Assembly (NCBI GenBank): GCA_947175285.1
Contig: CAMWMM010000300.1
Span: 1-6,369, forward strand
Reading direction: 5' to 3'
Source: an uncultured Lachnospiraceae bacterium
GTDB lineage: Bacteria; Bacillota_A; Clostridia; Lachnospirales; Lachnospiraceae
Length of the DNA stretch: 6,369 nucleotides
Below, one piece after another: positions 1 through 6,369 of this stretch; position 1 is the first letter of the stretch, and each line of letters opens with the position of its first letter. The translations under genes and the position numbers were made by a program. The notes below the pieces were generated by a model. The model made no database searches, had not been told where the DNA came from, and worked only from the letters and a program-made list of their open reading frames with translations.

Positions 1-2445
1 GAATTAGAATCAACATATATAGGAAAAATTAAAAGTATTGAAATAGGACAAGGAGATACGCATAACAAAGGAAGAAGTGTGGCAAAAGTAATTTTTGAGA
101 AAGTAATATTTTATTATAAGCCAAGATCTTTATGCATGGAATGTAAATATTTAGAACTGCAAAATTGGTTAAAAGAAAATAATAAATGCTATCATATTAT
201 GAAATGTGCAAAAGTCATAAATTTTGATTCTTTTGGTTTAATGGAAAAAATTGAAAATGGTGAATGCAGGGATATGGATGATATACATGATTTTTATTAT
301 CAAATGGGACAATTATTATGTATATTGTATTCGCTAAATTCTAAAGATTTTCATTGCGAAAATATTATTGCATCAGGATATTCGCCTGTACCTATTGATT
401 TGGAAACGTTTGTACACGTTGTTGTTGATGAAATAGAAAATGATAATATTATTTTTAGAGTTAATAGAGTTATACAGGATTCTGTAATAGGAACCTCATT
501 GCTTCCTACCCTTTTACCTAATATGAATACGGAAGAAGTTATTGAAGTTGGTGCGATGGGTAAGGCAGAAAAACAAAGTTCCCCATTTAAAACTCAAATT
601 TTAAAAAATATAGATACTGATGATGTTCAAATTGAATTTGTTAATAAGGATTTGCCATTTGCACTGAACTATCCTCGTGTTAATGGCAAGATTATTGGCT
701 GCTCACAATATTTATCAGATGTAAGAAATGGGTTTAGCGATTTATACATATGGATTACAGAAAATAAAGAATTATATATAAATGAAATAAAAACTTTATT
801 TATTAATACAAAGTGTAGAGTAATTGCAAAAAATACAAATATATATACACAATTGCTCGAAACAGGATATCATCCGGATCTTTTACATAGTCAATGGGAT
901 AGGAAGATTTATTTTTGCCGACTTGGAATGTTATATAAAGATAATATAAAATATTTATCGCTATATAGAGACGAGTATTATGAATTGCTAGAAGGAGATA
1001 TACCAATTTATACAGCTATGGTAGATAAAGGGGAAATTTACAATTCCTCTTTTCAAAGGATTTTTTCTTTAAATGCAACAGATATTGCTATGAATAAAAT
1101 ACAGAGTAAAATTGAAAAAATGGGAAATATTGATTATCAACGTCAAATAGCATTAATAAATCATAGCTTTATAGGGTGCAAAATTGTAACCGATGTTTTT
1201 GTTGGGACAGATATTAGATTTGATATGTCGTCTGCGTTTAATAAAGTTAATTCAGAAAAGAGGTATTTCTGTGCGGAAACAATAGCTGCCCTATGCTTTG
1301 ACAGAGGTATTACACAAACCAGAAATAATAGGAATGAGATTATGTGGATAGGGATGCGTGGGTTTGGAAAGGATTTTTATAGTATTACACCTGTCGGCTT
1401 GTCTTTATATCAAGGCAATAGTGGAGTTAGTTTGTTTTACTCTGCATTATATACCAAAACAAAACAAATGAAGTATAGGGGAATGGAGATGCAAGCTTTT
1501 CTGCCTGTTTTAAACTATTTAAAACTAGAAAAATATGAAGATATTGAAGGGCTTGGGGCATTTACAGGATTTACATCTTATATTTATAGCCTCTTACATT
1601 TGTATAAATATAATGTGGATGCAAATATAGATTCCCAGACTTTCAATGCGATTTTGAAAAAAAGTATCTCACATATACAAGGTAAAATATTATTGGAAAA
1701 TAATATGGATTTTTTATCTGGATTGGCTGGGGTGCTAGGAGTATGTTTAAGTATGTATCAAGCAGAAGAAAGTGAAGATGTGGTAAAGAAAAAGGTTTGG
1801 GAGTTGATAGTTGAGATAGTAGAGACTCTTGTGGCAGGTGTAAAAGAGGTTGATAATAGTTGCGTGACATGGTGCGAAAATGGGGATATTGGGTATGCTC
1901 ATGGGAATGCAGGGATCATTACGCAGTTAGCAAGATATTTTGACATTATGCATGATATTAAGGTAAAAAGAATTATTGATATGGCTTTAAACTACGAAAG
2001 AAAATATCATTTTGATCCTGGAAAAGAGATTTGGACTTTTAGACATAATGTTCATTACTTTTCGTGGTGCAATGGAATAGCAGGTTTGCTGTTGGAAAAA
2101 GTTCTTTTATTAAAGTGTGGTTGGGACGATCCGTTATTATATAAAGAATTGTGTTTATTAATTGAACAGCTAAAAAGTACGGGATTTGGGACAGATATAA
2201 GTATATGTCATGGTGATATGGGGAGTATTCAAATCTTAAAATTTGCCAGTGCTTTCTTGAATGATAAAAAATTATATAATCAATGCGAAAATACAAAAAG
2301 CAATTTTGTAGATTGGTTTCTTGATTTTAAATTGAAGGAATATAAGTGCTTGGAAGATTGGGGAATAATGACAGGAATAACAGGTATTGGAATGTCCCTA
2401 ATAGATAATGAGAATCAAATTGTAGACATCCTGTGTTTGATGTAA
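1..2445 (+). CDS. lanM: Class II lanthipeptide synthetase LanM, 5'-truncated by window edge
   Basis: Bifunctional cytoplasmic enzyme that phosphorylates and eliminates Ser/Thr of a precursor peptide, then adds Cys thiols to form (methyl)lanthionine rings. The frame is open from base 1 and gives 814 residues; roughly 180-230 N-terminal residues are missing relative to 900-1000-residue LanMs. Residue numbers here count from base 1. The dehydratase domain (to about 440) shows GDTHNKGR (His21), YYKPR (Lys40), DFHCEN (Asp116, His118, Asn121), IDLET (Asp133, Glu135) and RVIAKNT (Arg273, Thr279). Order and spacing match the CylM catalytic set H254, K274, D347, H349, N352, D364, E366, R506, T512. The LanC-like cyclase domain (about 465-814) shows DFLSG (Asp570), GYAHGNAG (His634), WCNG (Cys690) and CHG (Cys736, His737); the last three are the expected zinc ligands. 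A GTG at 79 is not the start, because conserved catalytic sequence precedes it. The gene ends with TAA 22 bases before lanT and is very probably cotranscribed with it. The peptide substrate is not visible. Confidence 0.96.
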   Translation, partial: ELESTYIGKIKSIEIGQGDTHNKGRSVAKVIFEKVIFYYKPRSLCMECKYLELQNWLKENNKCYHIMKCAKVINFDSFGLMEKIENGECRDMDDIHDFYYQMGQLLCILYSLNSKDFHCENIIASGYSPVPIDLETFVHVVVDEIENDNIIFRVNRVIQDSVIGTSLLPTLLPNMNTEEVIEVGAMGKAEKQSSPFKTQILKNIDTDDVQIEFVNKDLPFALNYPRVNGKIIGCSQYLSDVRNGFSDLYIWITENKELYINEIKTLFINTKCRVIAKNTNIYTQLLETGYHPDLLHSQWDRKIYFCRLGMLYKDNIKYLSLYRDEYYELLEGDIPIYTAMVDKGEIYNSSFQRIFSLNATDIAMNKIQSKIEKMGNIDYQRQIALINHSFIGCKIVTDVFVGTDIRFDMSSAFNKVNSEKRYFCAETIAALCFDRGITQTRNNRNEIMWIGMRGFGKDFYSITPVGLSLYQGNSGVSLFYSALYTKTKQMKYRGMEMQAFLPVLNYLKLEKYEDIEGLGAFTGFTSYIYSLLHLYKYNVDANIDSQTFNAILKKSISHIQGKILLENNMDFLSGLAGVLGVCLSMYQAEESEDVVKKKVWELIVEIVETLVAGVKEVDNSCVTWCENGDIGYAHGNAGIITQLARYFDIMHDIKVKRIIDMALNYERKYHFDPGKEIWTFRHNVHYFSWCNGIAGLLLEKVLLLKCGWDDPLLYKELCLLIEQLKSTGFGTDISICHGDMGSIQILKFASAFLNDKKLYNQCENTKSNFVDWFLDFKLKEYKCLEDWGIMTGITGIGMSLIDNENQIVDILCLM

Positions 2446-2456
2446 TGTAACTGACT

Positions 2457-2462
2457 GGAGGG
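2457..2462 (+). promoter_or_regulatory. Ribosome binding site of lanT
   Basis: GGAGGG lies five bases before the ATG at 2468, within the 22-base gap after the lanM stop. It is a strong Shine-Dalgarno match and fixes the lanT start. The gap is too short for a convincing separate promoter or terminator, so lanT is read as part of the lanM transcript. Confidence 0.85.
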
Positions 2463-2467
2463 ATTAT

Positions 2468-4603
2468 ATGAGCAAACATGAGCGTAAAGTGCCTTTTGTT
2501 GCGCAAGCACAAAAGACAGAGTGTGGTCTTACATGTGTTTGTATGATTAACAGGTATTATAGAAATTATATTTCAATGGAAGCATTAAGAGAAAAATTGG
2601 AAATTGGACGAGATGGAAGTTCTTTTCAACAGTTGATTGACTTATTGGAAAAAGGAGGTTTTGATGTAAAGTGTTATAACATTCCTATTGATAAGTTAAG
2701 TTTGATTCCTGTTCCAGCCATTGCATTTTGGGGAAGTAGCCATTTTATTATTATAGAAAAAGTCACCAAACATTTTGTTACTGTAGTTGATCCTGCTATT
2801 GGGCGATATAAGCTATCACATGATGAAGTATTAGAAGGGTATACGGGATATGCGATAGTGCCAAGACCAAATGAAAATTTTAAGACGAACAAAAAGAAAG
2901 AACATTCATGGCAGTATTTTATTCCGTATATTTTTAAGAATAAAGCTTTATATATGCATATTTTATTAATGTCCTTAATAGTATATGCATTAACATTGGG
3001 TATGCCAATAATTATACAGCATATAATTGATACAATAGTACAAGGTAAGGCTTTGAGAAGTAATGGAATTTATTGGGGCTTGATTATTCTTATAAGTATT
3101 TTGTATTTTGTTTTTGTATTATTGAAAGGTATAAAATTAGTTGATTTAAGGGCATATTTGGATAAATCATTAAACTCAAATATATTGCATCATCTATTAT
3201 TATTGCCATATAAATTTTTTTCAGTTAGAAGTAGTGGAGACATAATTTATTCCTTAAACGGATGTTTGCAAATAAAGGAAATATTTGCAAATCAATTTAT
3301 ATCTTCAGTATTGGATTGCGGTGCAGCAATTATAATCTTTATTTATATTTTTAGGATGTCAAAAATTTTGGGGCTTGTTGCAGGTTGCCTTTTTGCAATC
3401 AATGTTTTGGTTGTCTCTGTTACAAGAACAATTATTATTGATAATAGTAGATCTATAGTATCTAGCCAAAGTAAAGTGCAAGGTATTCAGCTTGAGACTG
3501 TGTATGCTATGCTGGGTATAAAAATGAGCGCCATAGAAAATGACGTTTTTTCGTCATGGAATAAGGCATATTCAAAATATTATAATAAAAATCTTGCTTC
3601 AGAGAAAATAAGAAATTATATTGATTCAGTAAATGCTTTATTGAAATTTGTGTCGCCAACAATACTATTGTTTGTGGGCATATACTTGGCAAACGAAAAC
3701 ATTATTTCGATAGGAGCTATTATTTCTATTTACTCATTGGGGAATACTTTTTTTGGACTATCTACCTCTGTATTAAATATGTGGACTAGCTTCATAAACA
3801 GCGGTGTGATTTTTGATCGTTTAGTTGATATAATAAAATGTGAAGAGGAAAGAGATGAACAAGATGCTGTGTTTACGAAATTAGAAGGTAATATAAAGCT
3901 TAAAAATATAGAATTTAGATATACCAAGGATTCGCAGCCTGTATTAAGAAATCTTAATTTGAGTATAGAAAAGGGAATGAAGGTGGCAATTGTTGGTAAA
4001 TCGGGTTCGGGAAAAAGTACATTGGCAAAATTGCTTGTTGGTTTGTATGAACCAAGCGAAGGAGACATTTTTTTTGATGATATAGAATTAAAAAAATGGA
4101 AAAAAAATGAATTAAGAAGGCAAGTAGGAATAGTACCACAAGACATAACATTGTTTAATAATTCCATTTACAATAATATTATAATGAATAGAGGAGATCT
4201 GGGGCTTGATGAAGTAAAACGAGCTTGTCAAATAGCGCATATTAGTGAGGAAATTGAAAATATGCCAATGGGCTATAATACAGAGATATCCGAACTCGGT
4301 CTTAATTTATCTGGCGGGCAACGGCAAAGGATAGCATTAGCAAAAGCTATGATTGGCAATCCAAGGATATTATTATTAGATGAGGCTACAAGTTCTTTGG
4401 ATAACATAAATGAAAAAAAGGTGTCTGAAGAACTGAAAAAAATGGGTACTACTCAAATCATAATAGCACATCGTTTGTCAACAATTATAGATGCTGATTT
4501 GATTATTGTTTTAGATTGTGGTAGAATTGTGGAAATTGGCAATCATGACGAACTGATAAAGAAAGATGGAATGTACAAAAAATTATACTCTACGATGACA
4601 TAA
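2468..4603 (+). CDS. lanT: LanT: C39 peptidase-containing ABC exporter (PCAT) for the lanthipeptide
   Basis: Inner-membrane half-transporter, expected to act as a homodimer, that cleaves the leader of the modified peptide on the cytoplasmic side (typically after a double-Gly-type motif) and exports the core. At 711 residues it is full length for the family. Residues 8-135 form the C39 peptidase: Gln13 (oxyanion), Cys19 in ECGL, His92 in SHFII and Asp108 in VDPA. The Q-to-C spacing of 6 and H-to-D spacing of 16 fit PCAT peptidases, so the protease looks active. Residues about 160-435 form the ABC exporter membrane domain, with hydrophobic segments near 163-183, 203-220, 278-296, 300-319, 393-409 and 413-432. 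Residues 475-711 are the ATPase: Walker A GKSGSGKST (510-518), Q-loop Gln558, signature LSGGQ (614-618), Walker B ILLLDE with Glu639, D-loop SSLD and H-loop His668. The ATG is supported by GGAGGG upstream. Its position directly behind lanM ties it to the same peptide. The same architecture exports unmodified bacteriocins, but the neighbour makes the lanthipeptide role much more likely. Confidence 0.96.
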   Translation: MSKHERKVPFVAQAQKTECGLTCVCMINRYYRNYISMEALREKLEIGRDGSSFQQLIDLLEKGGFDVKCYNIPIDKLSLIPVPAIAFWGSSHFIIIEKVTKHFVTVVDPAIGRYKLSHDEVLEGYTGYAIVPRPNENFKTNKKKEHSWQYFIPYIFKNKALYMHILLMSLIVYALTLGMPIIIQHIIDTIVQGKALRSNGIYWGLIILISILYFVFVLLKGIKLVDLRAYLDKSLNSNILHHLLLLPYKFFSVRSSGDIIYSLNGCLQIKEIFANQFISSVLDCGAAIIIFIYIFRMSKILGLVAGCLFAINVLVVSVTRTIIIDNSRSIVSSQSKVQGIQLETVYAMLGIKMSAIENDVFSSWNKAYSKYYNKNLASEKIRNYIDSVNALLKFVSPTILLFVGIYLANENIISIGAIISIYSLGNTFFGLSTSVLNMWTSFINSGVIFDRLVDIIKCEEERDEQDAVFTKLEGNIKLKNIEFRYTKDSQPVLRNLNLSIEKGMKVAIVGKSGSGKSTLAKLLVGLYEPSEGDIFFDDIELKKWKKNELRRQVGIVPQDITLFNNSIYNNIIMNRGDLGLDEVKRACQIAHISEEIENMPMGYNTEISELGLNLSGGQRQRIALAKAMIGNPRILLLDEATSSLDNINEKKVSEELKKMGTTQIIIAHRLSTIIDADLIIVLDCGRIVEIGNHDELIKKDGMYKKLYSTMT

Positions 4604-4674
4604 ATTTGTGCTTAAAAAAGACCGATATATAGTGTGTGATTGGCATAATTATTATATTTAGGCAGGGATGTTGA
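4604..4674 (+). promoter_or_regulatory. Intergenic gap lanT-response regulator; possible weak promoter
   Basis: This 71-base AT-rich gap is the largest non-coding stretch in the window. I see no GC-rich hairpin with a T-run, so no lanT terminator is evident and read-through is possible. A weak promoter-like pair is TTGTGC (4606-4611) and TATAGT (4628-4633), 16 bases apart, with only three of six matches in the -35 box. TTGGCA (4640-4645) resembles a better -35 but has no -10 at a proper distance. AGGG at 4664-4667, seven bases before the ATG at 4675, is the likely ribosome binding site of the regulator. A separate promoter for the regulators is plausible but unproven. Confidence 0.3.
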
Positions 4675-5337
4675 ATGAAAATATTTATTGTCGAAGATGA
4701 TGTATCAATACGAACTGAACTCGCTATATTACTTGAGAAGTATGGTTATGCTTGTGAAAGCACGGATGATTTTGAAAATATAATCGAACATATATTTGCA
4801 GCGAAGCCTGATATGATTTTGTTAGATATAAACTTACCTTATCAAGATGGATATACAGTTTGCCGTGAGGTTCGTAAGAAATCAAATATTCCTATTATCG
4901 TCTTGACGAGCCGAAATACAGATTTTGATGAATTATTATCTTTGAATATCGGTGCTGATGATTTCGTATCAAAACCATATAATGCACAAGTGCTGGTTGC
5001 ACGTATTCAAAAACTATTTAAGAGAGTATATGAGCTTCAGGAAAGTTCGGTTCTTACACATAAAGGTTTAACACTTAATCTTTTAAAAGCAACGATGTCA
5101 TGCGGAAATGTTGAAGTTGAGTTGACAAAAAATGAGTTGGGGATTTTACGGTTGTTGATACTTAATAAAGGTAATGTTATTCCTAGAGATGCAATTATTG
5201 ATGAACTGTGGCAGAGTGATGAGTTCATAGATGAAAACACATTAAATGTCAATATTGTGCGAATAAGAAAAAAATTGGATCAAGTTGGTTTGATAGGATA
5301 CCTTGAAACTAAGCGAGGGTTGGGCTATCGTGTATGA
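4675..5337 (+). CDS. OmpR/PhoB-family response regulator (partner of Bce-type kinase)
   Basis: Cytoplasmic DNA-binding transcription regulator, expected to be activated by phosphotransfer from the kinase encoded immediately downstream. It has 220 residues, normal for the family. The receiver domain (1-115) shows the acidic pocket VEDD (Glu7, Asp8, Asp9), phosphoacceptor Asp51 in LLDINLP, Thr78 in VLTSR, and Lys100-Pro101 in SKPY. The C-terminal winged helix (about 127-220) shows the typical ELTKNE start (149-154), the DELW segment, the recognition-helix region NTLNVNIVRIRKKL (188-201) and the terminal wing TKRGLGYRV (212-220). The start is the ATG at 4675 with AGGG upstream. The stop codon overlaps the kinase start in ATGA, so the two are translationally coupled. 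Arg codons are mostly CGN (9 of 12), unlike lanM and lanT. Targets cannot be told from the sequence; in Bce-like systems they are usually peptide-resistance ABC transporter genes, and here could include the lanthipeptide operon or its immunity genes. Confidence 0.93.
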   Translation: MKIFIVEDDVSIRTELAILLEKYGYACESTDDFENIIEHIFAAKPDMILLDINLPYQDGYTVCREVRKKSNIPIIVLTSRNTDFDELLSLNIGADDFVSKPYNAQVLVARIQKLFKRVYELQESSVLTHKGLTLNLLKATMSCGNVEVELTKNELGILRLLILNKGNVIPRDAIIDELWQSDEFIDENTLNVNIVRIRKKLDQVGLIGYLETKRGLGYRV

Positions 5338-6347
5338 ATATCAGAAAGTATTTAATAGACCATTTTATGTTGATAATATTTTACTGTATAGCTGCTGGTT
5401 TATCTGGAGGACTGCTTTGGCTTATTAATTTACTGCCAGAGATTATTTTTTTGGTTGAGTTGATATTTGGGATTGCTTTTTTGAGTGGGATTGTATGGGA
5501 TTATAACCGAAGAAAAAAATACTATAGAGAATTATTTGACTTGTATAAGGAGTTGGACGAAAAAACATTATTGGCTGAACTCATTACTCCTGCCAATTTT
5601 CTTGATGGAATATTTTTATACAATGTTATCCATGATATAAGTAAATATATGAATGACAAGATTGTGGAGGCTAATGCTGCCAATCAGGAATATCGTGAGT
5701 TCATAGAAATGTGGATTCATGAGATCAAAACACCAATTACATCAGCACATCTTATTGTAGAGAACGATAAAAACAGAACAACATTACATTTAGAAGATGA
5801 AGTGAATAAAATAGAACGTTTTGTGGAGCAGGCTTTGTTCTATGCGAGAGGTACTGCGTTAGAAAAGGACTTTAAAATAGAAAAGACAACCTTAAAATCT
5901 TTGGTAAATGATGCGTTAAAATGTTATTCAAAACAGATTATACAAGTCGGTGGAAAACCGGTATTTGATAATCTTGATATACCTATTTTGGCAGATCGTA
6001 AATGGTGTGTATTTGTTATAGGACAGATTATAGCAAATTCTGTAAAATACCATCGGGAAAATCTTCGCCTGACTTTTAATGGTTTGATGTATGAAAAAAA
6101 CTGCTGTTTATCAATTGCAGATAATGGTATTGGAATACCAGATGCCGATATATCTCGTGTTTTTGAAAAAGGGTTTACAGGAGAAAATGGACGAAAATAT
6201 ACAAAATCTACTGGGATAGGTTTGTATTTGTGCAAAAAGATGTGTGCTGAAATGAATATGGATTTATATGCAGAAAGTGTTCAGGGTGTTGGTACGACAA
6301 TGAAAATATTTTTTCCTAAAGAATTATATGTTTGTGAGCAGATGTAA
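5334..6347 (+). CDS. BceS-like intramembrane-sensing histidine kinase
   Basis: Membrane sensor kinase that should autophosphorylate on His129 and pass the phosphate to the upstream regulator. At 337 residues it matches the compact BceS family. Two hydrophobic segments at about 11-33 and 36-55 are separated by only a few residues, so there is almost no extracellular sensor domain; cytosolic charged sequence (YNRRKK) follows. The dimerisation/phosphoacceptor motif is EMWIHEIKTPIT (125-136), very characteristic of BceS, GraS, BraS and CprK-type kinases. The ATPase domain has N-box Asn235 (IIANSVKYH), G1 box DNGIGI (263-268), the F-box region RVFEKGFTGENGR (275-287) and G2 box TGIGLYLCK (293-301). 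All key residues are intact. The start ATG overlaps the regulator stop by 4 bases, with only a weak GGG at 5322-5324 as a Shine-Dalgarno candidate, which fits coupled translation. Kinases of this type usually sense cell-wall-active peptides through a partner BceAB-like ABC transporter; none is in the window. The family call is firm; the ligand is inference. Confidence 0.93.
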   Translation: MNIRKYLIDHFMLIIFYCIAAGLSGGLLWLINLLPEIIFLVELIFGIAFLSGIVWDYNRRKKYYRELFDLYKELDEKTLLAELITPANFLDGIFLYNVIHDISKYMNDKIVEANAANQEYREFIEMWIHEIKTPITSAHLIVENDKNRTTLHLEDEVNKIERFVEQALFYARGTALEKDFKIEKTTLKSLVNDALKCYSKQIIQVGGKPVFDNLDIPILADRKWCVFVIGQIIANSVKYHRENLRLTFNGLMYEKNCCLSIADNGIGIPDADISRVFEKGFTGENGRKYTKSTGIGLYLCKKMCAEMNMDLYAESVQGVGTTMKIFFPKELYVCEQM

Positions 6348-6366
6348 GTTATTCATGTGCTTTTTT
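6336..6366 (+). terminator. Possible intrinsic terminator at end of kinase gene
   Basis: The arms AGCAGATG (6337-6344) and CATGTGCT (6354-6361) pair over 8 positions with one internal G-G mismatch, around a 9-base loop. A run of six Ts begins at 6361. The left arm lies in the last codons of the kinase gene and the loop contains its TAA stop. The stem is short and imperfect, so termination may be weak. The window ends three bases later, so what follows is unknown. Confidence 0.35.
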
Positions 6367-6369
6367 ATA

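Noticed and set aside
79..81. GTG with an upstream AAAGGA as the lanM start codon
   Set aside because: The same frame is open to base 1 and encodes conserved LanM sequence, including a catalytic His, before this codon. The purine run is explained by Lys-Gly-Arg codons of that motif.
2446..2467. Possible precursor peptide, promoter or terminator between lanM and lanT
   Set aside because: Only 22 bases are present; they hold a ribosome binding site and nothing else that can be supported.
3730..4167. Minus-strand open frame of 145 codons opposite lanT
   Set aside because: It lies wholly antisense to the end of the membrane domain and the start of the conserved ATPase domain, shows no recognisable domain, and is expected by chance opposite AT-rich coding sequence. 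The other antisense frames were rejected for the same reason.
4645..4652. Perfect 8-base palindrome ATAATTAT in the intergenic gap
   Set aside because: It is pure A/T in an AT-rich gap, expected by chance, and too short to call an operator.
5924..6235. Minus-strand open frame of 103 codons opposite the kinase
   Set aside because: It is antisense to the conserved ATPase domain, has no domain signature, and is best read as a shadow of the real gene.
1..6369. Mobile elements, CRISPR arrays, tRNA/rRNA genes, tandem repeats
   Set aside because: Coding sequence fills nearly all of the window, and reading through it by eye I saw no repeat arrays, transposase motifs or structured RNA genes.

Overview
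The window is AT-rich, with Arg codons leaning to AGA/AGG and Lys to AAA. It carries four consecutive plus-strand genes with almost no spare DNA. The gene types and base composition point to a low-GC Firmicute, most likely a clostridial or Lachnospiraceae-like bacterium. That assignment is inference, because no taxonomic marker gene is present.

Positions 1-4603 are part of a class II lanthipeptide (lantibiotic-type) biosynthesis operon. The first gene is a LanM synthetase whose reading frame is already open at base 1, so its N-terminus lies upstream of the window. The part present still holds every catalytic residue of the dehydratase domain that I can place, plus a complete LanC-like zinc cyclase domain. 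It is followed after 22 bases by LanT, a peptidase-containing ABC exporter with a C39 cysteine protease domain, a membrane domain and an ATPase domain, all with intact key residues. LanM would dehydrate Ser/Thr in a precursor peptide and close thioether rings. LanT would then cut off the leader and export the product. The precursor gene (lanA) is not in the window and is expected upstream, as in lanA-lanM-lanT layouts such as lacticin 481.

Positions 4604-4674 are a 71-base gap that may hold a promoter. Positions 4675-6347 encode a two-component system: an OmpR/PhoB-type response regulator, and a histidine kinase overlapping it by 4 bases. The kinase has the compact build of the BceS family of intramembrane sensors, which respond to cell-wall-active peptides, usually through an ABC transporter. 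It could control immunity to, or production of, the lanthipeptide, but no immunity transporter (LanFEG or BceAB-like) lies in the window. An imperfect hairpin followed by six Ts at the very end may terminate the regulatory unit.

The most informative things beyond routine annotation are three. The apparent GTG start of lanM is false. The set combines a complete modification/export pair with a Bce-type sensor, while the peptide itself and any immunity genes are out of view. Arginine codon use differs sharply between the biosynthesis pair and the regulatory pair, which suggests different origins. No clearly undescribed system is visible; the novelty, if any, would be in the unseen precursor peptide.
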